Part shown: piece by piece, positions 1 through 5,038 of the stretch
Layout of the letters: every line of letters starts with the position of its first letter
Numbering within the stretch: position 1 is the first letter of the stretch
Source of the DNA: a virus
IMG/VR virus record: IMGVR_UViG_3300032820_000076
Location: 1 to 29,023 of that record
Strand: one strand, 5' to 3'
DNA length: 29,023 nucleotides
Notes under the pieces: model-generated
Databases searched by the model: none
What the model was told of the DNA's origin: nothing
What the model saw: the letters and a program-made list of their open reading frames with translations, nothing else
Position numbers and translations under genes: made by a program

Positions 1-288
1 CATGCCATATGTAACACTCGCTCGTTCAAATTTGTTCTTATTAAGAACACGAACGTATTCTGACATTTCTCGAATTGCATCCCTCTTTGCATCTCTGCGG
101 GCATGTTTTTCTGTACCATACAGAGCACTTGTGCCTACAAAGTAAAGTTGATCACCTTCTGGACCAGGTGGTACCATAACCCATTCAGGCCTATCACCCA
201 CACTATTAAGGGCTTCTTTAACTATTTCTTGTTTGCTGGAACAACCAACAGTTAAAAGTGCTACGAGCACCAAATAAAAATACCTCAT
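1..288 (-). CDS. Putative LPP20-like lipoprotein (partial, C-terminus beyond left edge)
   Basis: The reading frame starts at ATG 288-286 and stays open to base 1, giving 96 residues without a stop. Residues 1-16 form a lipoprotein signal: a short charged start, a hydrophobic run, and a lipobox-like LTVGC with Cys16 followed by Ser-Ser. This predicts export and lipidation in the host envelope. After the signal come PEWV (34-37), YFVGTS (49-54) and an alternating basic/acidic helix HARRDAKRDAIRE (62-74). That order (PxWV, then aromatic-VG, then A/R-rich helix) is typical of the LPP20 lipoprotein domain. The start overlaps the stop of the 85-aa gene as ATGA and has an AGGAG ribosome site just upstream, so the two are translationally coupled. 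Export and lipidation follow from the sequence; the family call is by motif only. The role is not known; phage lipoproteins often act in superinfection exclusion or envelope modification. Confidence 0.72.
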   Translation of the reverse strand, partial: MRYFYLVLVALLTVGCSSKQEIVKEALNSVGDRPEWVMVPPGPEGDQLYFVGTSALYGTEKHARRDAKRDAIREMSEYVRVLNKNKFERASVTYGM

Positions 289-542
289 TTTTCTCCTATT
301 CGATTAAGGATGAAAATACATCTTTTGCGTTTACCTACTTTAAATTCAGAAAACCCAAAAGGGACAGGACGATCCCATCCGTTCTTCCTAGCCTGAGAAA
401 CACTAGGAAACGCACCTGCCCAACACATAATATGTGCCAAGCAATGTGTATCGTTAAACTTCTGTTGTGGTTCCATATCAAATAAATTAATATTTTCTAA
501 AGCCACATCTTCATGTACAAAATCCCATTCATTATCGTTCAT
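285..542 (-). CDS. Conserved-looking small phage protein of unknown function (85 aa)
   Basis: This is the first gene after the sigma70-type promoter at 575-602, with a GGAG ribosome site about 8 bases before the ATG. The protein has an acidic N-terminal third (many D and E), then a Cys-containing hydrophobic stretch, then a block SQARKNGWDRPVPFGF followed by a basic patch KVGKRKR and IFILN near the end. The ARxNGW...P...GF...IFILN pattern recalls a small family seen in marine T4-like phages, and the PSxSQARK part faintly resembles an S4 RNA-binding motif, but this is not enough to assign a function. There is no signal peptide or membrane segment. Its stop (TGA) overlaps the start of the downstream lipoprotein gene, making a two-gene unit. 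Confidence 0.7.
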   Translation of the reverse strand: MNDNEWDFVHEDVALENINLFDMEPQQKFNDTHCLAHIMCWAGAFPSVSQARKNGWDRPVPFGFSEFKVGKRKRCIFILNRIGEK

Positions 543-574
543 TTAGAACTCCAATAAAGTTTAACTATACAACT

Positions 575-602
575 ATTATACTATCTTTAACAAAAAAGTC
601 AA
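575..602 (-). promoter_or_regulatory. Sigma70-type promoter P1 (early-type)
   Basis: Reading the minus strand, TTGACT (602-597) is followed by a 16-bp spacer and a perfect TATAAT (580-575). It lies 33 bp upstream of the 85-aa gene start. The -35 box overlaps the stop codon of the preceding 102-aa gene. A 17-bp stretch covering the -10 box and the presumed initially transcribed bases (565-581) is identical to that of promoter P2 at 4561-4577. It is expected to be read by the host vegetative RNA polymerase. Confidence 0.8.
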
Positions 603-907
603 CCAAAAAGAGTAATTAATGCAATGAAATTCATTATTACAAACCAAGTTGTTAGAATAATTGCAAATGCGGCTTTGCGTTTAAATGTAGCAATGACGCC
701 TAACATGCTACCTACAAACATCATAGGTATGAATATTTTAGTAGCAGGATTTAGTACAGTATAAGTTAATATTGCACTAGCACCACAAACAAGGGTAGTT
801 TCGCATAATTCACAATAGAATGCTAAAGGACTTAGTCTATGACTTTCTTTAAAGTATTCTTTAACGTTTGAAAAAACCGAGCCTATTGTAATCTTTGTCT
901 TCGACAT
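599..907 (-). CDS. Small three-helix membrane protein (102 aa)
   Basis: The protein has a soluble basic N-terminus of about 28 residues, then three hydrophobic segments at about 35-53, 57-74 and 78-101, separated by short turns, one of which is basic (FKRKAA). This predicts an inner-membrane protein with three spanning helices. A CxxC pair (C32, C35) lies at the entry of the first helix. The start overlaps the end of the 201-aa gene by 47 bases and no Shine-Dalgarno is visible, so translation probably depends on coupling. Similar short membrane proteins occur in marine T4-like phages without assigned roles. The half-size, three-helix layout could fit a small transporter or a membrane-active factor, but no transport signature was recognised. 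Confidence 0.7.
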   Translation of the reverse strand: MSKTKITIGSVFSNVKEYFKESHRLSPLAFYCELCETTLVCGASAILTYTVLNPATKIFIPMMFVGSMLGVIATFKRKAAFAIILTTWFVIMNFIALITLFG

Positions 908-1466
908 ATATATAATTTTCTGGAGGAGTTGTTGATTCGTTTTTCCATACAGGAATTATTTCATTATAATCGCCCATATCTGTATTAGATCTTAGGTGCA
1001 TTTCTATAAGTCTGCCACCTATAAATTCACAATTTACATGCTCGTAGGAACCTTTGAGCTTTGTTAGCATAAAGTTAATTTTTAATTTGTCGTCTACACG
1101 AACCCATCTATCAAATTTCCATATTGGATTTGTAGGGCTTCTAAAACCTTCTGTAGTTACTCCTTGTTCTATTACACGTGATTTAGGATCAATTGCATAG
1201 TCGACACTTAAATGTCTACCTTTAAATGGTTTACACCAAAAATAACCTGGTTCTAAATCCCATCTACCTTTTTCTAAAAAGCGTAATTCTGCACCTATGC
1301 CCATACCTGCAAGGTTAACACAAGGTCTAACTATATAATTATTTGATTCAGGTACCCCTACATCTGCCGGTCCGCATAGGTACCCTAATTTTTTGGCAAG
1401 GATTAGTTTATCAAAAATCCATAAGTCATCTGGATGACATTTTACCCACGCTTCGTAATCATACAT
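861..1466 (-). CDS. Conserved phage protein, possible divergent ATP-grasp-like enzyme (201 aa)
   Basis: Its ATG follows the prs stop codon directly (TAAATG), so it is co-translated with prs. Visible blocks are GPADVGVPE (32-40), YIVRPCVNLAGMGIGA (44-59), PGYFWCKPFKGRHLSVDY (73-90) and CEFIGGRLIEMHLRSNTD (146-163). An early glycine-rich strand with a basic residue (R47) and a late E-(I)GG-xIEx-x-R-N-D block with E147, E155, R159 and N161 are reminiscent of the nucleotide and metal sites of ATP-grasp ligases. At 201 residues it is shorter than a complete ATP-grasp enzyme, so the fold call is tentative. Proteins with this pattern recur in marine T4-like phages as hypotheticals. Its position beside PRPP synthetase suggests, but does not prove, a nucleotide-related job. 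No signal peptide or membrane segment is present. Confidence 0.72.
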   Translation of the reverse strand: MYDYEAWVKCHPDDLWIFDKLILAKKLGYLCGPADVGVPESNNYIVRPCVNLAGMGIGAELRFLEKGRWDLEPGYFWCKPFKGRHLSVDYAIDPKSRVIEQGVTTEGFRSPTNPIWKFDRWVRVDDKLKINFMLTKLKGSYEHVNCEFIGGRLIEMHLRSNTDMGDYNEIIPVWKNESTTPPENYIYVEDKDYNRLGFFKR

Positions 1467-2393
1467 TTATTCAAATAACACCGATATAGATTCATCATGA
1501 TGTACTCTACGAATTGCTTCTGCAAACATATCTGCCACAGATATAACTCGTAATACTACGTTTTCTTCTGAAGGTATAGTATCAGTTATCACTAACCGGG
1601 ACATTGCTGAATGCTCCATCCTTTTCGCTCCGCCATTGCTCAATACTCCATGTGTTATGTAGGCTTGTACATCTTCTGCGCCTTCGTCTTCTAATGCTCT
1701 GGCGGCTTTTACTAGCGTCCCACCTGTATCTATTATATCGTCTACGATTATACATTGTTTTCCTAAAACGTCACCGATGACGTTCATAGCCTCAGATTCG
1801 TTTGCACGATCTCTTCGCTTATCTATAATTGCAATATCTAGATTTAATTGTTTTGCTACTGCTCTTGCTCTAGGAACTCCGCCTGCATCTGGCGAAACTA
1901 TTATAGCCTTACCAACTCTGATCATAGGATTTGATTTTAAATCTTTTATGAATAAAGGTTGGGCATATAAGTTATCTACTGGAATGTCAAAGAAACCTTG
2001 AATTTGTCCTGCATGTAAATCCATTGTTAGTACACGATCAACACCTGCGGCTTCAATCATATTAGCAACAAGTTTTGCAGTAATAGGTGATCGTCCTGAT
2101 GGTTTTCTATCTTGTCTTGCATAACCGTAATAGGGTATCACGGCTGTAATTCTACCTGCACTTGCTCTTTTACAAGCATCTACAAGTATTAACAATTCCA
2201 TTAAATTATCATTTGCTGGATTACATGTACTTTGGAGTAAGAAAACATCCTCACCTCTAATGTTATCTTTAATTTCTACCCAAATTTCGTTGTCTGCGAA
2301 TCTAGTAACTAGAGTTTCGCATAAATCTATGCCAGCAATGCCAGCAATATCTGTAGCAAGTTTGGTATTTGCGTTACCTGTTATCAGTTTCAT
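1467..2393 (-). CDS. prs: Ribose-phosphate pyrophosphokinase (PRPP synthetase)
   Basis: Class I PRPP synthetase: it transfers the diphosphate of ATP to ribose 5-phosphate to make PRPP, the precursor for purine, pyrimidine and NAD synthesis. At 308 residues it is full length (bacterial enzymes about 310-320). The ATP-site block YARQDRK is at 91-97, the metal/diphosphate block MDLHAGQIQGFF at 124-135 with His127, the flexible-loop KRR at 192-194, and the PRPP/ribose-phosphate loop VDDIIDTGGT at 217-226. All appear intact, so an active enzyme is expected. The start MKLIxGNxN, the ANDNLMELLI block and the C-terminus ESxSxLFE resemble alphaproteobacterial Prs more than the enterobacterial type, suggesting capture from such a host. 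No good Shine-Dalgarno precedes the ATG. It shares an operon with the 53-aa peptide upstream and the 201-aa and 102-aa genes downstream. An alternative role in NAD regeneration (Adps-like) cannot be excluded. Confidence 0.96.
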   Translation of the reverse strand: MKLITGNANTKLATDIAGIAGIDLCETLVTRFADNEIWVEIKDNIRGEDVFLLQSTCNPANDNLMELLILVDACKRASAGRITAVIPYYGYARQDRKPSGRSPITAKLVANMIEAAGVDRVLTMDLHAGQIQGFFDIPVDNLYAQPLFIKDLKSNPMIRVGKAIIVSPDAGGVPRARAVAKQLNLDIAIIDKRRDRANESEAMNVIGDVLGKQCIIVDDIIDTGGTLVKAARALEDEGAEDVQAYITHGVLSNGGAKRMEHSAMSRLVITDTIPSEENVVLRVISVADMFAEAIRRVHHDESISVLFE

Positions 2394-2407
2394 AAGTAGT
2401 TTCTGAG

Positions 2408-2569
2408 TTAAAAGTGTCCGTCTTTAAAATAAATTTTGTTTATTCGATCTAATTCTATCTTAACTTTGTCAAGCTCTTTTTGAACTGCTTCATATTGTTC
2501 TTTATAATAATCACGTTCTTGTTCAAGCTCTTGGCGTTCATCAAGATGATCTTCAATATGTGGTTTCAT
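2408..2569 (-). CDS. Short coiled-coil peptide (53 aa)
   Basis: A 54-codon frame on the minus strand fills the gap between the 119-aa gene and prs. The predicted peptide is almost entirely charged helix: about residues 5-46 are rich in E, K, Q, D and R with L/I/V at heptad-like spacing (for example ELEQERDYY and ELDKVKIEL), ending KIYFKDGHF. This looks like a single coiled coil. It ends 14 bases before the prs start and begins 8 bases after the 119-aa stop, which fits tight operon packing. The ribosome site is weak. It resembles spacer or adaptor peptides, but no family is recognised. Confidence 0.6.
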   Translation of the reverse strand: MKPHIEDHLDERQELEQERDYYKEQYEAVQKELDKVKIELDRINKIYFKDGHF

Positions 2570-2577
2570 AAACGTAT

Positions 2578-2937
2578 TTATTTTAAGAGCTTTTCTTTTA
2601 TGAATTCTCTTTCGTCAATTCCACCGTGTCTTTGAATTACTGCATTAACCACATCAGTTGGTACCCAGCCGTATACGCTTTCAGTTGGTTCGGCACCTGG
2701 CTCTTGCCATTCTAACCATAGGGGTTCTGTAGCAGAAGGAAATCCAATTTCCCATGCTTCGTATTCTTCTGCTACTGCTTTTGGTTCTGAATAATGTGAA
2801 GGACCTGCTTGGAGAGAAAAATTAAAGCCGTCTCTACATGTTACGTTTTTGTAGACACGGACAGTCGTAAATTCTTTTCCGTGATGTTCTATATTTTTAA
2901 ATGCTTTATGCCAAATGTTTGCCCAGTCTCGTGCCAT
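2578..2937 (-). CDS. Hypothetical phage protein (119 aa)
   Basis: The frame starts MARDW at ATG 2937, with AGGG eight to ten bases upstream as ribosome site, and runs to a TAA at 2578. The protein is soluble and rich in Trp, Glu and Pro, with no signal peptide, membrane segment or known catalytic motif. Blocks that stand out are IEHHGKEFTTVRVYKNV (16-32) and a W-rich acidic middle (EAWEIGFPSATEPLWLEWQEPG), then a helical C-terminus (DEREFIKEKLLK). It lies 21 bases downstream of the 249-aa gene. I do not recognise the family. Confidence 0.65.
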   Translation of the reverse strand: MARDWANIWHKAFKNIEHHGKEFTTVRVYKNVTCRDGFNFSLQAGPSHYSEPKAVAEEYEAWEIGFPSATEPLWLEWQEPGAEPTESVYGWVPTDVVNAVIQRHGGIDEREFIKEKLLK

Positions 2938-2958
2938 TTTTTTCCCTATTATAAAGGG

Positions 2959-3708
2959 TTACCGTAAACCACTCCAGTTCATATCTCTATCGTAATATTG
3001 TTGGGCTCGTCGGTTATCTCGACTTTGTTGATATTCATCTGTGTCGTGTCCACCTGGTTGTAAATCGTCTGGAATGCGGGAGGGTTTTTGTATTCTAGTT
3101 TGTTTAGGTTGTATTTTAAGTACGCCAGCATAAAGGCCCATACCATTGTGAATTGCCACTGCATTGCTAGTCATTGCAGTACCAATATTATGACCTATAA
3201 GTTGTTTTAATTTAGGACTTGCACCAAATCGTTCAACCCAACTATAATCGCCATCCTTTGATGCTTTATATAAACGTTTTGCTTGTTCTTTTGTAACACC
3301 CATTATTTCTAATTGTTGGGCAATGTATTGGGCAAATTCTAATTCTCTGCCTGATTCTACACTAAAATCTTGGGTGTGTCTAAAGTCATGTGATGGAAAA
3401 TTCACAGAAGCTTCGCTTACTGCTTGCATTAATGTTTTGGGCTCGGCAGACATATTTAATTGTTGTTTTCCTGCTAGATGAGCTCGGTATTCGCTACCGC
3501 CGTCTTTTGCTCTATATGCTTTCATTCTTGCACGATCATATGTATCATAATCTTTGTCTGACAGGTTTCCTTCCCAATTATATATATTGTCCTCTTTATC
3601 ACTTTGGGCTTGAGCAAGTTTAGGGTCTACTTGCCCTGGTTTAAAACCTTGTTCTTGCCCCATTTGGACTACACATTGGTTTGCATTACATACTTCATCT
3701 ATTTTCAT
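2959..3708 (-). CDS. Hypothetical phage protein (249 aa)
   Basis: The ATG at 3708 has an AGGA ribosome site and a late-promoter-like box 24 bases further upstream. The first 70 residues are polar, with a CxxxxC pair (C7, C12) and many Q, D and K. A central part (about 85-195) is more globular and includes SVNFPSHDFRHTQDF, a helix ELEFAQYIAQQLEIMGVTKEQAKRLYKASK-type segment and a glycine/alanine-rich hydrophobic stretch GHNIGTAMTSNAVAIHNGMG. The last 45 residues are proline-, arginine- and glutamine-rich and probably disordered. There is no signal peptide. The likely late promoter would make it a virion or morphogenesis protein rather than an early takeover factor, but that is inference. No family recognised. 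Confidence 0.65.
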   Translation of the reverse strand: MKIDEVCNANQCVVQMGQEQGFKPGQVDPKLAQAQSDKEDNIYNWEGNLSDKDYDTYDRARMKAYRAKDGGSEYRAHLAGKQQLNMSAEPKTLMQAVSEASVNFPSHDFRHTQDFSVESGRELEFAQYIAQQLEIMGVTKEQAKRLYKASKDGDYSWVERFGASPKLKQLIGHNIGTAMTSNAVAIHNGMGLYAGVLKIQPKQTRIQKPSRIPDDLQPGGHDTDEYQQSRDNRRAQQYYDRDMNWSGLR

Positions 3709-3732
3709 TTAAACATCCTAAATTACTTAAAT

Positions 3733-3740
3733 TATTTATC
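3733..3740 (-). promoter_or_regulatory. Candidate T4-type late promoter before the 249-aa gene
   Basis: On the minus strand the octamer GATAAATA matches the T4 late consensus TATAAATA at seven of eight positions. It is 24 bases before the ATG at 3708, with an AGGA ribosome site between, close to the geometry of the late boxes before gp25 and the 209-aa gene. In this AT-rich genome a chance match is possible. Confidence 0.4.
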
Positions 3741-3758
3741 TTAAAATTGAAGAATCTA

Positions 3759-3923
3759 TTACTGCCAAAACGTACCGCCATGTCGATCTTTGTCATGTAC
3801 ATATAGTTGTCGTAAAAACCAAAAGACACAAGACAATGCTATATAACTTATAATAGCATCTGCTACACCTTGTTCCCAGGCTATATGGCAACAGTATAAA
3901 AATATTATAATATAATAAAACAT
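3759..3923 (-). CDS. Small two-helix membrane peptide (54 aa)
   Basis: The peptide begins MFYYIIIF and contains two hydrophobic segments, roughly residues 2-17 and 24-42, followed by a charged tail (HDKDRHGG). This predicts a small inner-membrane protein. I chose the ATG at 3923, five bases after the stop of the 89-aa gene. A TTG at 3950 in the same frame would add nine residues but would overlap that gene by 23 bases. Neither has a convincing ribosome site, so expression probably relies on coupling. The size and topology fit holin-like or envelope-acting phage peptides, but no family is recognised and this is not evidence for lysis activity. Confidence 0.5.
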   Translation of the reverse strand: MFYYIIIFLYCCHIAWEQGVADAIISYIALSCVFWFLRQLYVHDKDRHGGTFWQ

Positions 3924-3927
3924 ATAT

Positions 3928-4197
3928 CTATTTATTTTTACCAAGTCCAATAGTTGAACCGTTTTTAATCAGTTCTATCTTATCGTGAAGTGTTAATGCT
4001 TCATTATCATCTAAGATCATGTCAACTGCATAACCATCCATTTCAACAAGACTTAACTTGCGAACAATATTCCATTTTCTTTTACGTTCTCTATCAAGAT
4101 CTTCTTCAAGAATTGCAATACGCATGGCAGAACTTTTTAGTTCATCAGTAAGTGTTTCTCGCATGCCATCTCGTTTACCTCGTTCAAAATCATTCAT
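3928..4197 (-). CDS. Hypothetical coiled-coil protein (89 aa)
   Basis: The start overlaps the previous stop (ATGA) and has an AAGGAG ribosome site, one of the strongest on this strand. Residues about 5-48 are a long charged amphipathic helix (E, R, K, D with I/L/M at heptad-like positions), suggesting a coiled coil or dimer. The C-terminal half contains the short hydrophobic block YAVDMILDDNEALTLHDKIELI. It is soluble, without signal peptide or known motif. It is the second gene of the unit led by promoter P2. Confidence 0.65.
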   Translation of the reverse strand: MNDFERGKRDGMRETLTDELKSSAMRIAILEEDLDRERKRKWNIVRKLSLVEMDGYAVDMILDDNEALTLHDKIELIKNGSTIGLGKNK

Positions 4198-4526
4198 ACA
4201 GTCTCCTTACGGATTATTTCTGCTTGTAATTGTTTCCAATAACGTGCAATTTTTATATTACCAAATTTGTCAGGCTTACGGGCAATTTCCATTTGCTTTG
4301 CGGAAAGTGAACGCCCTTTAAGGATGTGTTTTGCAAAGGAAGAAAAAATGTCTGCATCAAATGCAGTAAAACCAATACCATTGGCCTTGCTAGTCATATC
4401 GCAAGCCTGTTCATCGGCTTCTTGGTTATTAAAAATGATAATTAAGGCACGTTCAACTGCCTTATTGTTTGTGGCAAGTAGGTTTGCAATTTTAGTTCGA
4501 TTCCACTTTGTTTGTACTTTCGCCAT
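4194..4526 (-). CDS. Conserved small phage protein with KAVERAL / LSxKQ motifs (110 aa)
   Basis: This is the first gene behind promoter P2. The ATG at 4526 (MAKVQTKW) is preferred over a TTG at 4538, because GGGAG lies directly before the ATG while the TTG codon itself forms part of that ribosome site. The protein has three blocks: KAVERALIIIFNNQEADEQ (22-40), NGIGFTAFDADIFSSFA (49-65) and GRSLSAKQMEIARK (71-84). This combination of an ALxxIxxxQTxDE-like helix, NGxGFxxxDAxxxxS and LSxKQ recurs in small proteins and C-terminal modules of many tailed phages, usually of unknown function and sometimes near DNA-metabolism genes. A DNA-transaction accessory role is possible, but no catalytic motif is visible. 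Confidence 0.72.
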   Translation of the reverse strand: MAKVQTKWNRTKIANLLATNNKAVERALIIIFNNQEADEQACDMTSKANGIGFTAFDADIFSSFAKHILKGRSLSAKQMEIARKPDKFGNIKIARYWKQLQAEIIRKETV

Positions 4527-4570
4527 ATCAGCTCCCAAGTAAGTGTTTAACTAATTTAACCTATACAACT

Positions 4571-4598
4571 ATTATACACTCTACAGATCATTTGTCAA
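4571..4598 (-). promoter_or_regulatory. Sigma70-type promoter P2 (early-type)
   Basis: On the minus strand a perfect TTGACA (4598-4593) is followed by a 16-bp spacer and a perfect TATAAT (4576-4571). The first gene start is 44 bases beyond the -10 box. The 17 bases GTATAATAGTTGTATAG (4577-4561) are identical to those of promoter P1, and both continue with TTAAA-like bases. This is one of the closest matches to the host consensus that the window offers. Confidence 0.85.
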
Positions 4599-4629
4599 CC
4601 AAAAAATTAAATGTATAGTTTATTTTTTC

Positions 4630-4637
4630 AATAAATA
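4630..4637 (+). promoter_or_regulatory. Candidate T4-type late promoter for the virion operon
   Basis: AATAAATA lies 22 bases before the gp25 start and matches the T4 late consensus TATAAATA at seven of eight positions. An AGGA ribosome site follows at 4652-4655. T4-like late genes such as 25 and 6 are known to use this single -10-type box with the phage late sigma factor. A TATAAT at 4641-4646 overlaps the same stretch but has no -35 partner. The box lies in the divergent 4527-4659 region opposite promoter P2. Confidence 0.6.
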
Positions 4638-4659
4638 CATTATAATCTATTAGGATACC

Positions 4660-5034
4660 ATGGCAAAGACATTATTTAAAGGTTTTTCAACGGTCCAAGG
4701 ACCAAAAACTAGAAAATTACACGATATAGAGTTAGCAAAGCAGGATTTAAAAAATCACTTTCATACCAAAAGAGGTGAAAGAATTATGAATCCTGGGTTT
4801 GGTTCAATGATTTGGCAATTGATGTTTGAACCATGGAACGATACTACTGAAGAAGCAGTTAAAGAAGATTGTATCGAAATTATAACAAAAGATCCTCGAT
4901 GGAGATTAGAAGGAATAGACACTTATTCAAATGACAATGCGTTAAGTGTACAATTAAGATTATTTTACCAACCTACAGATCAACTGGAAGTTATGGCGTT
5001 AACGTTTGACCGAGAAATAGAAGAGGGATTATAA
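4660..5034 (+). CDS. 25: Baseplate wedge subunit gp25
   Basis: This small wedge protein has the GPW/gp25 fold, which forms part of the T4 baseplate wedge core with gp6 and gp53 near the tail tube/sheath start. The 124-residue length matches the family (T4 gp25 is about 130). The hallmark block runs from LKNHFHTKRGERIMNP (31-46) through GFGSMIWQLMFEP (47-59), with the RGERxMxPxFGxxIW pattern characteristic of gp25. The C-terminal strand pair (LSVQLRLFYQ and EVMALTFDRE) completes the beta sheet. Despite the historical name gp25-like lysozyme, the domain is structural. It leads the plus-strand virion operon, with the next gene starting four bases after its stop. Confidence 0.95.
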   Translation: MAKTLFKGFSTVQGPKTRKLHDIELAKQDLKNHFHTKRGERIMNPGFGSMIWQLMFEPWNDTTEEAVKEDCIEIITKDPRWRLEGIDTYSNDNALSVQLRLFYQPTDQLEVMALTFDREIEEGL

Positions 5035-5038
5035 ACAA

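Larger units (their letters stand above)
4527..4659. promoter_or_regulatory. Divergent intergenic control region
   Basis: This 133-bp gap separates the leftward small-gene unit from the rightward virion operon. It contains promoter P2 for the left side (4571-4598) and the late-type box for gp25 (4630-4637). The GGGAG ribosome site of the 110-aa gene and the AGGA site of gp25 lie at its two ends. I saw no terminator-like hairpin or repeat array in it. Confidence 0.7.

Noticed and set aside
2575-2582. AATAAATA on the minus strand before the 53-aa peptide
   Set aside because: Only five bases from the ATG, so the transcript would start inside the gene; the match overlaps the stop codon of the 119-aa gene and is likely chance.
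2948-2953. TATAAT-like box on the minus strand before the 119-aa gene
   Set aside because: No acceptable -35 box, and transcription would start within a few bases of the ATG, leaving no room for the AGGG ribosome site.
2944-2958. CCCT...AGGG hairpin as terminator
   Set aside because: Stem of four base pairs and no following run of T on the minus strand; not a credible intrinsic terminator.
4536-4538. TTG as start of the conserved small protein (114 aa form)
   Set aside because: The TTG lies within the GGGAG ribosome site that serves the ATG at 4526, so the 110-aa form is preferred.
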